Assembly (NCBI GenBank): GCA_015345905.1
Contig: JADDTR010000017.1
Span: 1 to 64,000, forward strand
DNA: 64,000 nt
Source: Aotearoamyces nothofagi
Taxonomy: Eukaryota; Ascomycota; Leotiomycetes; Leotiales; Tympanidaceae
Direction of reading: 5' to 3'
Below, one piece after another: positions 49,709 through 62,135 of this stretch. A program made the translations under genes and the position numbers. Every line of letters starts with the position of its first letter. The stretch's first letter is position 1. Under the pieces are notes generated by a model that did not search any database, was not told the DNA's origin, and saw only the letters and a list, made by a program, of their open reading frames with translations.

Positions 49709-50040
49709 TGAAGCATAAAAAGACCATAAATTCGTGAAAAGAGATCTTGGTTGCAATATCAACTGCCCCGAATTCCTTAACCGCACCTGTGCCCTGGCTG
49801 TGTCATTAAAATCTCAAGCTTCAACTTCTCTTGTTTTCGCGTGGTGGGGATAACGCGATAATGGGAAAGCGAATTAATCTGTAATAGGCTTAGTATCAAC
49901 AAACAGGGATCAATAAACACGTCCAACTATGTCGCTGCAGATGTTTCGACGCTCTGACAACTTCCTTCTGACGTCCATTTATTTGTCTTATGCTAGAGAG
50001 ATCCTGATGCTTGCGACGAGATCGCATCACGATCACAACC
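49709..50040. promoter_or_regulatory. Divergent CDC7 / condensin promoter with ACGCG sites
   Basis: This 332-bp stretch is shared by the two start codons. CGCGT at 49838-49842 sits inside TTTTCGCG, whose reverse strand CGCGAAAA resembles an SCB/E2F-type element. ACGCG follows at 49853-49857. Both are about 130-150 bp from the CDC7 ATG and about 185-200 bp from the condensin ATG. Shared cell-cycle control is inferred. Confidence 0.5.
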
Positions 50041-53000
50041 ATGGACAATATTAACTTCGATATCAACGATGCTCTCAAGCACTACATGAGCGACCCCGCG
50101 ACAGTATCAACACCAGAAGCCGACTCGAACCTCGCCGACTGTGAAAACGACCCCGAATCTCTAACGAACTCACTGATAAATAGCGTGCTAAATCCGATTG
50201 TAGACTCAGTGGCGGAGAACCCAGATGCTATCACAAGGGCATCATCTTTTGATTCCTTACAATTCCTGCTAAAGTGCGCTCCAACTTCTCTTATATCTAC
50301 CCATAATTTCCCCACAATGCCCAAGTCTGAACTCTTTCAACTATCTAGATCGACATCTATCCTTCCTACGCATGCCCTCAGCAAGATCTTTGATCTTATC
50401 ATCTCAGGACTGTCCGCGGAAGCAGATATCATCAACAACGACCTCGAAACCGACGAACAAGACATTGTTGCGCATCACAAGCAACTTCTCGAGATATTCG
50501 GCTTTTTAATACAATGGACAATTGCGGCAGTTGAAACGAAAGCCGCGGAAAAGTCGACTACAACTCCTGCGGCACGAGGGAGAGGCAAGGCTAGCAAAGC
50601 AAAGTCTACGGCGAAGGACACCAATTGGGATTCATCTGCTCAATTGCAGACGGCTCTTGATACCATGTGCAAGGTCTTGAAGCTTAAGCTTTCTAAGATA
50701 TTTCTCACAACTTCTGAAAGAGACACTTTTATTAGCCTCTTCACTAGGCCGGTATATATGGTATTAGAGAGCGAACAGAGAGTCAAGAGCACATCTATCC
50801 GAATGCACGCTTTTAAGGTTCTTTGTATTGCCGTGAAACACCACGGGCATGCTTATGGTAAGGGGTTTTGTTCTAATCATGATCAATGAAGCTAACGCCA
50901 AGTCAAGTTGCCCAAATATCTATTGTCCAAAACTTGACGTACTTCGAGCATCTTTCAGATCCTATGGCAGAGTTCCTCCATATTCTTGCAGAGCAGTACG
51001 ATTATCCACAACTGGCAGACGAAATATTGCGCGAGTTAAGCAACAAGGAATTCAACAGCAATGATACAAAAGGTCCAAAGTCGGTTTCCACATTTATGGT
51101 CAAACTATCAGAGCTCGCACCGAGACTTGTTATAAAACAGATGACTATGATTGCCAAGCAACTAGATAGCGAGGTAAGCTTTAGAACTAAATTCAAGCGT
51201 AGTGTTGCTAAGATTAAATAGTCATACACCCTCCGTTGTGCTGTTATCGAGGTATGCGGCAACCTTGTTGCAGATCTGAGTAAGCAAGAAGAACGTGGAG
51301 AGAATCACAAATCACAGCTCAACGCATTCTTCGACGTCCTAGAGGAGCGTTTCCTAGATATCAATCCTTACTGCAGATGTAGGGCAATCCAGGTATATAT
51401 TAAGCTTTGTGATTTGGAGCAAAAGTTCCCCAAGCGTAGACAGCGTGCTGCCGAGTTGGCTGCTCGAAGTCTAGAGGACAAGAGCAGCAATGTTCGCCGA
51501 AACGCGATAAAACTTCTAGGCTGCTTGATCAAGACCCATCCTTTTAGTGTCATGCACGGCGGCGAACTATCATATAATGACTGGAATGCTCGGTTAGATG
51601 CTGTAGATGCAGAGCTGAACGCATTGAAGCCTCCGGCAGGAACACCAGGTCTAGTTGAGTCTCAAAAGAAGACTGATACAGTGGACGAATCTCTGTTAGA
51701 CGATCGGACTGAACTTTCACCACAAAAGCCAATGACTGATGAGCAGAAGATTGCCGCTATTCGAAAGGCGCAGGAGGATGCCGCAACCTCGGAAGCCATT
51801 GGGAAATTAACTCTTACGAGAAGATATTACGTTGAAGCCTTGAAATTCATCGAAGTTCTACACGGCGCCACTACTACCATTTGCCAGCTCCTTGGCTCAA
51901 AGAATAAGAGCGAGGTCATCGAAGCAATGGACTACTTTAAGATTGGCGATGCTTATAAAATTGAGCAAAACAAACTCGGCATTCGGCGTATGCTTCGACT
52001 CATCTGGACGAAAGGCAACAGTGATGAAGGAAAAGGTGTCCAAAATCACCTTATTGAGTGCTACAAGAGCCTCTTCTTTGAAGCTCCAGACTCGTTTAGT
52101 GCAAATGACGTTGCAAACTACATTGCTCGTAATATGATCAGCTTGACTTTTGGGGCCACACCAGCAGAGCTGACATCATTGGAGCAGCTTCTCAGCACGA
52201 TGATGAAGGCAGGTCATATTTCCGACCTCGTGGTCACAAAGTTATGGCAAGTCTATGGAGTGCAAAAGAAGGAGATTTCCAAGAGCCAGCGACGAGGATC
52301 CATTATCGTTCTCGGAATGTTAGCGACTGCTAGTCCCGATATCGTCGTAGGTGAGATGGAGACGATGTTGAGAATAGGACTTGGTAGTCTCGGTAGAAAA
52401 GATCTACAACTTGCAAAGTACACCTGTATTGCCCTTCGTCGCATCAACCCGACAGGCCGGCAGACTCAAGAGACAGCGAAAGTTTCTAAGCTTCCTAACG
52501 ATCACGCTGTTCTCGGAAAGCTCGCTGCTATTATTGAGGTGGTTTCGGATAGTAAAGAATGGTATGGAGTTGCAGAGCAAGCAATTAGTGCCATTTATAC
52601 TCTCTCAAAGCATCCAGATACTCTTTGCTCGGAAATTCTGCGAAGGAAGACAAAGCATGTGTTCGAGCAGCAGGCTTCGTCAGCCCCTGGACCTTTGGAA
52701 CCTTCTGAGCCGATGGATACATCTGGAGTTCCACCTACACCACCCGCTGAGAAAGAAGCAGCAACACCAAAGGAGTCAGAACAGCAGAAGGGCTCAGTTG
52801 CATTGTCACAGTTACTATTTATTGTTGGGCATGTGGCTATCAAGCAAATCGTTCACTTGGAGCTCTGTGAGCTGGACTTTAAGCGACGGAAGAATGAGAA
52901 GGAGAAGAACAAACCTGCGGGGTCTGCACCAGTAGACAAAGCTGCCAAAGAGGATGCTGACGAACTTGATCTCATTGGAGGCACCACAGAAGACGACTTC

Positions 53001-53851
53001 ACAGAGGCAATGGCGCATATTAGAGAGCGAGAGCTCCTTTATGGTGATAACTCCCTCCTTGCGAACTTTGGCCCATTGGTGACTGAGATCTGCTCAAACA
53101 ACACGACGTACAAGGACCGCAATTTACAAGCTGCAGCAACACTTTGTCTAGCAAAGCTTATGTGCGTCAGTTCCGAGTATTGCGAAAGTAACCTCCCTCT
53201 TCTCATAACAATCCTTGAGAGATCTAAGGATCCGATCACTAGATCGAATGTTGTTATCGCTCTCGGCGATATGGCTGTATGCTTTAATCACCTCATTGAC
53301 GAGAATACTGACTTCCTGTACCGTCGCCTCAACGATAAGGATGCCAGCGTGAAGCGTACTTGCTTGATGACACTAACCTTCCTCATTCTTGCTGGTCAAG
53401 TTAAGGTCAAGGGACAGCTGGGCGAAATGGCCAAGTGTCTAGAGGATGATGACAAGAGAATTGCAGATCTAAGCCGAATGTTCTTTACAGAGCTGTCGAC
53501 TAAGGACAATGCTGTGTATAATCACTTCGTTGACATGTTCAGTCTGTTATCAGCGGAGAAAGACCTAGAAGAAGATGCTTTAAAGAGAATCATTAAGTTC
53601 TTAGCTGGCTTTATTGAGAAGGTGCGTTGCGCTTTTACATTTCTCCCATTTAGTCAAGACCATGCTAACATTACTATTAGGACAAACATGCTAAACAGTT
53701 AGCGGATAAGCTTGCTGCAAGGCTAGCTAGATGTGAGAGTGAAAGGCAATGGAATGATGTTGCGTATGCCCTGAGTTTATTGCAACACAAGAATGAAGAG
53801 ATTACGAAGACAGTTGCTGGCGGGTTTAGGGTTGTGCAGGCAAATGCTTAG
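50041..53851 (+). CDS. cnd1: Condensin complex subunit 1 (CND1/YCS4, NCAPD2)
   Basis: HEAT-repeat non-SMC subunit of condensin, which compacts chromosomes for mitosis. Four exons (50041-50857, 50908-51173, 51222-53621, 53681-53851) give 1,217 residues. The start has a strong context (ACAACCATGG). The N-terminal domain is followed by a lysine/threonine-rich linker near 175-205, then YFEHLSDPMAEFL, LRCAVIEVCGNLV and RRNAIKLLGCLI in the HEAT array. A disordered Pro/Glu/Thr insert lies near 860-900. The C-terminal Cnd1 domain includes RSNVVIALGDMAVCFNHLID and DKDASVKRTCLMTLTFLIL. The C-terminus is short compared with animal homologues. The frame is complete, and the assignment is secure from these family blocks. 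Confidence 0.95.
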
Positions 53852-54070
53852 GTTGGGGTATATCTGGGCTATCGGTGTAATATCTGGAGTTTAGTATATA
53901 GTCTTTCATAATTACGACTTAACGAACACTCTGGGCCGTGCCGATGTCATCACTTCTGCATGGTTCTGCAATCGTACCCAGGGGTCGTGGATTTTGTGAT
54001 ATAGACAGGAATGATGGCGAAATACTTGCTCTGAATAGTTACAACTTTAGGCCTCGTAATACCTCGACGA

Positions 54071-55831
<1,761 letters not shown>

Positions 55832-56583
55832 TTTCACTTCTGCTCCTTGTCGTCTCTCTGTCGATTGCTTCTTACTATTGGTGGCAGTGCCGGTGTATCC
55901 GAGGTCTCGAAGGGCCACGCTATCTAATCTAATCGATCTCGAAGTGTCTTTGCTCTTCTTGCAACGACTCCTGATAGTTTAAGGCTATCTATATGTACAG
56001 ATCAGTCGGTTGAATGCTTCTCCTCGGTTGCTTTCAAATCAACAATAACACAACGTAGGCAATTGCCTCAATCCTCAACCAAATCGTGCCTCGGTCCACC
56101 GAGGCTTGTCCTCCGTTTCGTTTGTTTCGGTGGAGTTTCCGTATCAGGACAACGGTACCGCAATGCCGCCGCTGAATTACCGTATCTGACCCTAATGCCG
56201 GAGGTTCCCATTCACGATATTATTTGTAGGGGGGAGGAATAAAACGGAGTGAATAAAATGTTGAACAATCGTAATAATTAGGGTCTCCCGTTTTCATTTT
56301 TGGAGCAATAACTTACGCCGATAATTCAATATTAATTATAATGGCTAGCCAGTTCATAGTACTAAAACTGCAATGCAATTAATTGGCCAGGGGCATCCTG
56401 AATGAAATCTGTTGTTGATTGATTGCAAGGTATATCTACTTGATGCTTTAAAGTGCCACTCACCATGCTCGCCATTCTATGATATGCCACCAAACCCCAA
56501 AATCACAATTTCTCGCCAACCCAATATCCTATCCGCCTTTCCACGTGAACAAATTCATAACTCGTCTATCGTATGCAGCCTAT
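55832..56583. other. Intergenic, reductase promoter and TPS2 3' region
   Basis: No gene is supported in this 750-bp stretch. It contains a perfect 8-bp-arm inverted repeat at 56088-56105 and AT-rich DNA around 56220-56420. Confidence 0.55.
56088..56105. promoter_or_regulatory. Inverted repeat GCCTCGGT-CC-ACCGAGGC
   Basis: A perfect 18-bp dyad contains CGG-N4-CCG, a spacing used by dimeric Zn2Cys6 regulators. It lies 257 bp upstream of the MDR reductase ATG. It is a candidate operator only; the binding factor is unknown. Confidence 0.4.
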
Positions 56584-59570
56584 CTACAGCTTCTCCTCTG
56601 GGAGCTTTCCTTCAAGTTGTGGAAGTGGCTCTAGATCATCGGCAGGAACCTGCTCATGGGCCAAGAGAGCAATGCTGCCAATAACATCAGCAGGCTCAAG
56701 CAAATGCCACTTTGCAAGTGTCATCTTGCTGCTAGCTCCAACAGTCACTGTGAAGACTGTTTCTTCGGGAAGACCGCTGCTGTTTAAGGCTCTGAACATA
56801 TCCTCATCCGTGAAATCATCTCCCAAGCAAATAAGAAACTCTGGGACTTGTCCAAAGCCTTCGCCATTGCCTAGGTCTGCGCCGTAACTTGCCACAAGTC
56901 TCTTGACAATTTCACCCTTGTTAATGAACGTGGGCCGGACTTCAAGGTTAGCCTTCCCAGTCATAACTTCAACATCCCATTTCTTGGCAACAGTCTGCTC
57001 GAGCTCCTTCTGACACTCACGTGCCATATGCTCTCCGAGTTCGGGATCGGCACGACGGTAATGCCATGTCAAGGCGCAGCGTTTTCGTTCGATGAAAGAA
57101 CCTTTGAGTATGTTAGCAGAATAAATTTGGTTGAAGGAATACATATGTACCTTGGGTCTTTTCGGTGTACTTCTGGAAGACCTCCATGACCTCCTTCTGC
57201 CAGTCCATGTCAAACATCTCGGCGAGATTTTCCCAAACATTAGTTCCTGGATGGCGCATGAAGCTACCATGTTCGGCACTGAAACCAAGTTCTGGGATGT
57301 GGCCGAGCTGTTTAGTGAGGAACTCTTGATCTCTTCCACTAATAATCCAAATAGCGTTTCGGTGGTCGGCAGCCAGCGCTTTGATTGTATGAATGAGGCG
57401 ATCGCTAGGAAGGGCGGCATTTGGATCTTTCACGATTGGTGTTAGGGTTCCATCATAGTCAAACATGAATAGCCGTTTGGAGGCCTTCTTGTATTGTGAG
57501 AGCAACATTGCGTTGTCGAGAAGGGGCGTTGAAATGGCACTGTTGCGGTTTGACAAAACTTGAAGCAGTCTCTTGATATAGCTTTTCGTCCAGGCCTGGA
57601 CATTATGCGTAGTAACATGCCTGTAGAGGCTCTCGTGTTGCGCCAGTTTCTTATTTTCTGGCATTGTCAATGCATAATTGATTTGCTCAGCAACACCTGT
57701 GAGATCCCATGGGTTGATATGTATCGCGTCCTTGAGACTTCCAGCGGTACCAGAGAATTCAGACAGAATCAGTGGGCCATGATCGTCCCGTTGGCAGACC
57801 ACATACTCTAAACTGGTAGTGTTCATGCCGTCGCGAACACTAGTGATCAATCCACAGTCTGCGCTGCGGAGGAGAGCAAGGTACTCCTCCTGCGCGAGAT
57901 ACTGAGGGTAGTGCTGCACAGGTGAGAATCCGAGAGAGCCGTAGAGTCCGTTTATCTTGGCAACTAGTTCCGAGACTTTGTTTGCGATTTTGTTACCAGC
58001 ATCCTCTTTCTCTTCCTCGACACTCGTGGGACTGGTAACCTGGATTAGTACCACCTTATCCCTCCATTCGGGGTAGTTCTCAAGGAATCTATCGAAGGCC
58101 ATGAGCTTCTGTGCAACACCTCGCACACTGTCCAAGCGGTCTCGGCCAACAATGATCTTCTTTCCCTCATATAAAGTCTTCAACGCTAAGACTTTTTCAT
58201 CAATCTCTGTTTGTTCAAAGGCCAGAGTTTCCACAGCACTGGCGTCGATGCCTATCGGGAAAACTCCAACAGTGACCTTTGCGCCATACGCATCCACACC
58301 GGAAATGTCGGAGGGGAACCCGAGAATGCGCGTACAGCAAGATACAAAATGGCGGGAGTAGCTATATGACTGGAAGCCGACTAGGTTTGAGCCAAGCACA
58401 CCTTCGAGTATTTCATTTCTTTTTGGCAGACATCGAAGGAACTCGCTACTAGGAAATGGAATATGCAAGAAAAAGGCTATGTACATGTGTGGAACACGTT
58501 GTCGTAGCATGCTTGGTAGGAGGAGTAGGTGATAGTCATGGATCATGACCAGATCTCCAGGCTTGTAAATCTCAAGAATTTTTGTCGCAAATTTCTGATT
58601 CATACGATAGTAATCCGCCCATCCCTTTTTCTCAGCTCGCCCATCTGTGGGCTCGTGCTGCTTGTAATGAAATAGTGTGTAGAGTTCGTGCTCGGCAAAG
58701 CGTCTCCAGCGGGCCTGGTCTTTCAGACACAGGTCGCCTTCCGGGGTTCCATCTGCCTCATCTGAAAGCCAAACTGGTACCGTCCTGCATGAACTGTCGT
58801 GTGCCAGCTGACGCTCGAGACGGGCCTGGTCATCCTTGCTGATCCATAGTCCTTCAGCCTGCGGAGGCGTGCTTGGTCTGGCACCGTCATCTAGAGGGAT
58901 CGGCGCAGAGGACTTGTTCAAGGGAGGGATTTTCGAAACGGTGGTCGTTGCTGGAGGCGTGCTAGGAGGTGATAATTCGTCTGATTGTTGTATCTCGCCG
59001 GTCCAGCCGACCAGGGTGTGGTTCCACGGCGTCTTGCCGGAGGCTAGATAAGAGAACGAGTCGAAGAGAGCAGAGGTGCCACGTCTTTGTTTGAGTTCCT
59101 ATATATGGTCAGGTCTGCAGTCAGATTTGTGGCAGCGTACTCACCCAATCGCTACCTTTTCGATATTCTAGAGAGTGTGGTATGCAGAAGGTGGCTGAGA
59201 TTACGGAACCGCTGAGTGATAACGAAGGATTTGCGGCCCGAGGGTCTGCGTCGAGGAGAGATTCTTGTTTCTTAAGGTTACTATCCAAGCTGATTCGTCG
59301 TAGAACGTCACGGTCAGACTCTGCTCCAGCGGCAGCCTCACTAGGAGACTTTGCCATGTTCCCGCGCAAGTTGGCAACGTCGTGGGAGAAGGAGGATTGC
59401 GAGACTCCAGAGCCAGGTAAGGATTTGTATTCAGAGGGATCGATGCCAGGAGTGACGGGCACGTCCGTGATCGAAGGCGAAAGGCCAGGCTGGGTCGGGT
59501 CTTGTCGTGCTGGTGCGAGCGGTCTGGGGGACTCGGCGACTACACCGTCTTGCTCAAACTCCTGCGTCAT
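56584..59570 (-). CDS. tps2: Trehalose-6-phosphate phosphatase (TPS2/OrlA type)
   Basis: Dephosphorylates trehalose-6-phosphate to trehalose, a stress and spore sugar; works with TPS1. Three exons (59570-59145, 59098-57151, 57101-56584) give 963 residues. A disordered N-terminus of about 110 residues precedes a GT20 synthase-like domain (about 120-660), then a HAD phosphatase domain with FDYDGTLTP near 687 and GDDFTDEDMF near 883. In the synthase-like part, IHDYHLLLLP and SVRDGMNTTSLEY are kept. The N-terminal SNRLP block of active synthases reads ATFCIP, and the usual RLDYxKG block reads RLDSVRG. This fits a non-catalytic, complex-forming domain. Loss of this gene is temperature-sensitive in related fungi (orlA). 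Confidence 0.95.
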
Positions 59571-59979
59571 GGTGAGTAAGAGTTCCCGGAATTATCTGCG
59601 AAAGTGGGGTGTGGAAGAAGAATAAGTGTGCTGTAGAGACATGAAGCGGAACAAAAAGACAGAAGGTGATGTGGGTGATGTGGGTGATGTCGGTGTAGAT
59701 GGCTGAAAGGTTCTATCAAAAATTCACGTGGGGTTAACATACAGTTGGGTGGCAGCTGGTAGCATTCGATATGTGGTTGGTAGTTCCTAGCTGGTAGGCC
59801 CTACGTAACGAGGAGCTAGTAAATCAACCATGCCAAGCTCTCGAGATCTCCACAAAACGGATGGGCAGGCACGGATACAGCAGCGTGCGTAGGCGCAGAG
59901 TCGCAGATTGCAGCGAGGCCTCGGGGACGGGCGAGGAGAGGCTACAGTGATGCCGAGGGAGGGGTGACGTGAGTGTATA

Positions 59980-60045
59980 TGTGTATGTGTGTAGATGTGT
60001 AGATGTGTAGATGTGTAGATGTGTAGATGGCGTAGATGGTGAATA
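59980..60045. repeat. TGTGTAGA octamer repeat
   Basis: Imperfect GTGTAGAT copies run from about 59980 to 60045. Confidence 0.85.
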
Positions 60046-60457
60046 GAGTGTGCTTGTACATACAGGGTCCGGCCACAGACGGTTGCGAGGCGGCTGCAGG
60101 AGATTTGTCGGGTGGTGTTTGTGACCTCACAGCCCGTTCGGTTCGGCTGGCGTGATTGCAAGCAGCGTCATTCTCGATGCTGTCGCTAATCTCTTAGGGT
60201 GGTAGCCGCGCTGGGGCCAGAACAACACTGAGGGAACAGGCCACGCTGGGCGCTGGGCGCTGGATGCTGAAGGGCACCGGGCACAGGAGGTATGCAGGAC
60301 TTGACTGTACGGAGGCATGCAAGGTAGGTATGTAAGGCAAGGTGCATGTATGTAAGATTGTAAGATATAGGTGGTATGGATGGCAAGTATGTGCGTACCT
60401 AGGCTGGGCAGGACGTATTGCTGTACAGACAGTGTAGTGTACAGGACTTGGCTGTGC

Positions 60458-60510
60458 AAGTACAGGACAGGACAGTACAGGACAGGACAGGACAGGACAG
60501 GACAGTACAA
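60458..60510. repeat. ACAGG pentamer repeat
   Basis: A run of GGACA / ACAGG units with two GTA interruptions (ACAGTACAGG). It resembles, in length and in the CAGTAC word, the pentamer arrays between ags1 and agtA. Confidence 0.85.
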
Positions 60511-61042
60511 GTCGCTCGTGCTTCCTCACCACCCGCCACCCACCACCCCGCCACCTTCAGGCGCAAATCCGGGTGTCGGTACGCACAGCATCTCTTTGGC
60601 CGGGAATCTGGATCCTCCTCCATCTACAATCGCGCAATGCCTCGGTTGGCGCAGTGGACGTGTAGGGTTGCCAGTGCGCGGCACGAGGACAGCCCGGGCG
60701 CATGCGCCTTTCGAGCCAGCATTCATCACGGTTGATATCATGATTGAGCTCATGCTGATGAAAGGACGCCAGGGAGCTTTCTTCCATTCGCTGTGCGCGG
60801 TCCGATGAGTCCGCCAGCCCAGGGAGCATCGTACGAGCGCAGTCTTGCCGTGCTGGCGGAGTGCGGGCTGCGGGCTGCGGCTGCGGGCTGCCAGTGCTGC
60901 CAATAAGTAGAGCTGCTCGGGCGTGGAGGTGGATCTCTCTGGCGACGCCCAGCTCCATCAGCGTCACTGTTTGTTGTGGTCATTGCGGGCACTGCGGACC
61001 CTGTGGATGCGGCGATGACGGCTAATGCTGTACTGCACTGGA

Positions 61043-61090
61043 ACCTTCTGGCAGCACTGGCAGCACTGGCCGCACTGGCCGCACTCTCCC
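61043..61090. repeat. CTGGCAGCA / CTGGCCGCA 9-bp repeat
   Basis: Four or five 9-bp units occur here, similar in period and composition to the 9-bp arrays at 25561-25757. Confidence 0.75.
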
Positions 61091-61251
61091 GCCCTCAGCA
61101 GTTCGAGTCTGGGGCAGCAGTCCTTGGCTTTGAGCGAGCCGCAAGCCAGGCCCTGCGCGCGATGCCCCGGGTCACGTGGAGACAGATGGATGCTGAGTCG
61201 AGAGGCGCTTGCGGCCGGCTTACGGCTTGTGGCTCGTGGCTTGTGGCTCGA

Positions 61252-61321
61252 AGAGGCTGAAGAGGCTGAAGAGACTGAAGAGACCGGAAAGACTGAAGAG
61301 ACTGAAAAGACTGAAGAGATT
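61252..61321. repeat. GAAGAGRCT 9-bp repeat
   Basis: About seven copies of a purine-rich 9-bp unit (GCTGAAGAG, ACTGAAGAG, ACTGAAAAG) occur in tandem. They produce Glu/Thr repeats in one frame without any other coding sign. Confidence 0.8.
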
Positions 61322-62135
61322 GCCTTGGTAACCGCAGCCTTGCAGTGCAGCGGCTCAAGGCTTTGTCTCGGGTTTGCGACGCCGGCGTCAAGCAGGTCTC
61401 TAATCTCTCAACTCCCCTGTAGCGCGTCTGCGCGTCTCCCGCCGTCTCTCGTCGTTTCACATACGCCAACTCGGCAGCCCTTCTTTGTAGAGCGACGAAT
61501 TAAGCTGTGGTGTTGTGTTTTCTGGTGAGAGGCTCTGCTAGCCAATCGAGCCTCTCCAGACCATTTGGCCTCAAACAGGCGCCCGCGTCGGCCTCGGGCA
61601 ACGACCTACGACGTTTCCACCAACAGATGCTCGAGAGCGATGCGTTGGCTCTTATTGCCCCAAGTCTCTGGCACCTGCTGTTAGCAGCCTCCAGGTCTAC
61701 CTCAATTCCTTTCTAATCAAAGGATCAACTATGTATCGTCTCTCCGACGAGACACAAAAGTGGTCTGGACCTTTCTTTGAAGATAATGCTATTCTTAGCA
61801 TTGAAAACCGGTCGTCGATTCCTGGCCTTTCTTTCCCGAAACACAGCATGATCATCCTACAAGTATCGGGCTTCCTCTCACAATTTTCCATACAATCTCT
61901 CGTCAAGTCTATCTTTCAATCTTTGAATCCTGTCGTCTCCGTCATTCTTTTCCAAGTCTCGATTCTTTCGCTCTCTAAGAACCTCGAGCCTCTCGACTAT
62001 CTTTCATTGTTTCTTTCCTTTCAAGATTAGAATTTCCTCGAACAATCCAGTGTTCAACAGTACTCTCCACATTCTCATATATAATCCCTGGCCTAGACGT
62101 TCCATCTCTACAGTTGGAACTACTTGCTTCACACC

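Larger units (their letters stand above)
59571..62135. other. 2.6-kb repeat-rich intergenic region (divergent promoters)
   Basis: No supported gene is present. The two flanking genes are divergent. Overlapping frames on both strands between 59787 and 61528 arise from several short tandem arrays and from GC-rich low-complexity DNA. The stretch 61700-62135 is CT-rich on the plus strand, as in a promoter or leader; the ATG-initiated frame 61731-62030 has simple composition and no domain and is not called. Confidence 0.6.

Noticed and set aside
60127-61528. Many frames of 70-170 residues on both strands
   Set aside because: They overlap each other across tandem repeats and GC-rich low-complexity DNA; no family motif was found.
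61731-62030. 99-residue plus-strand frame with an ATG
   Set aside because: It lies in CT-rich leader-like DNA just upstream of the secreted protein gene and has a Ser/Leu/Phe-rich simple composition.
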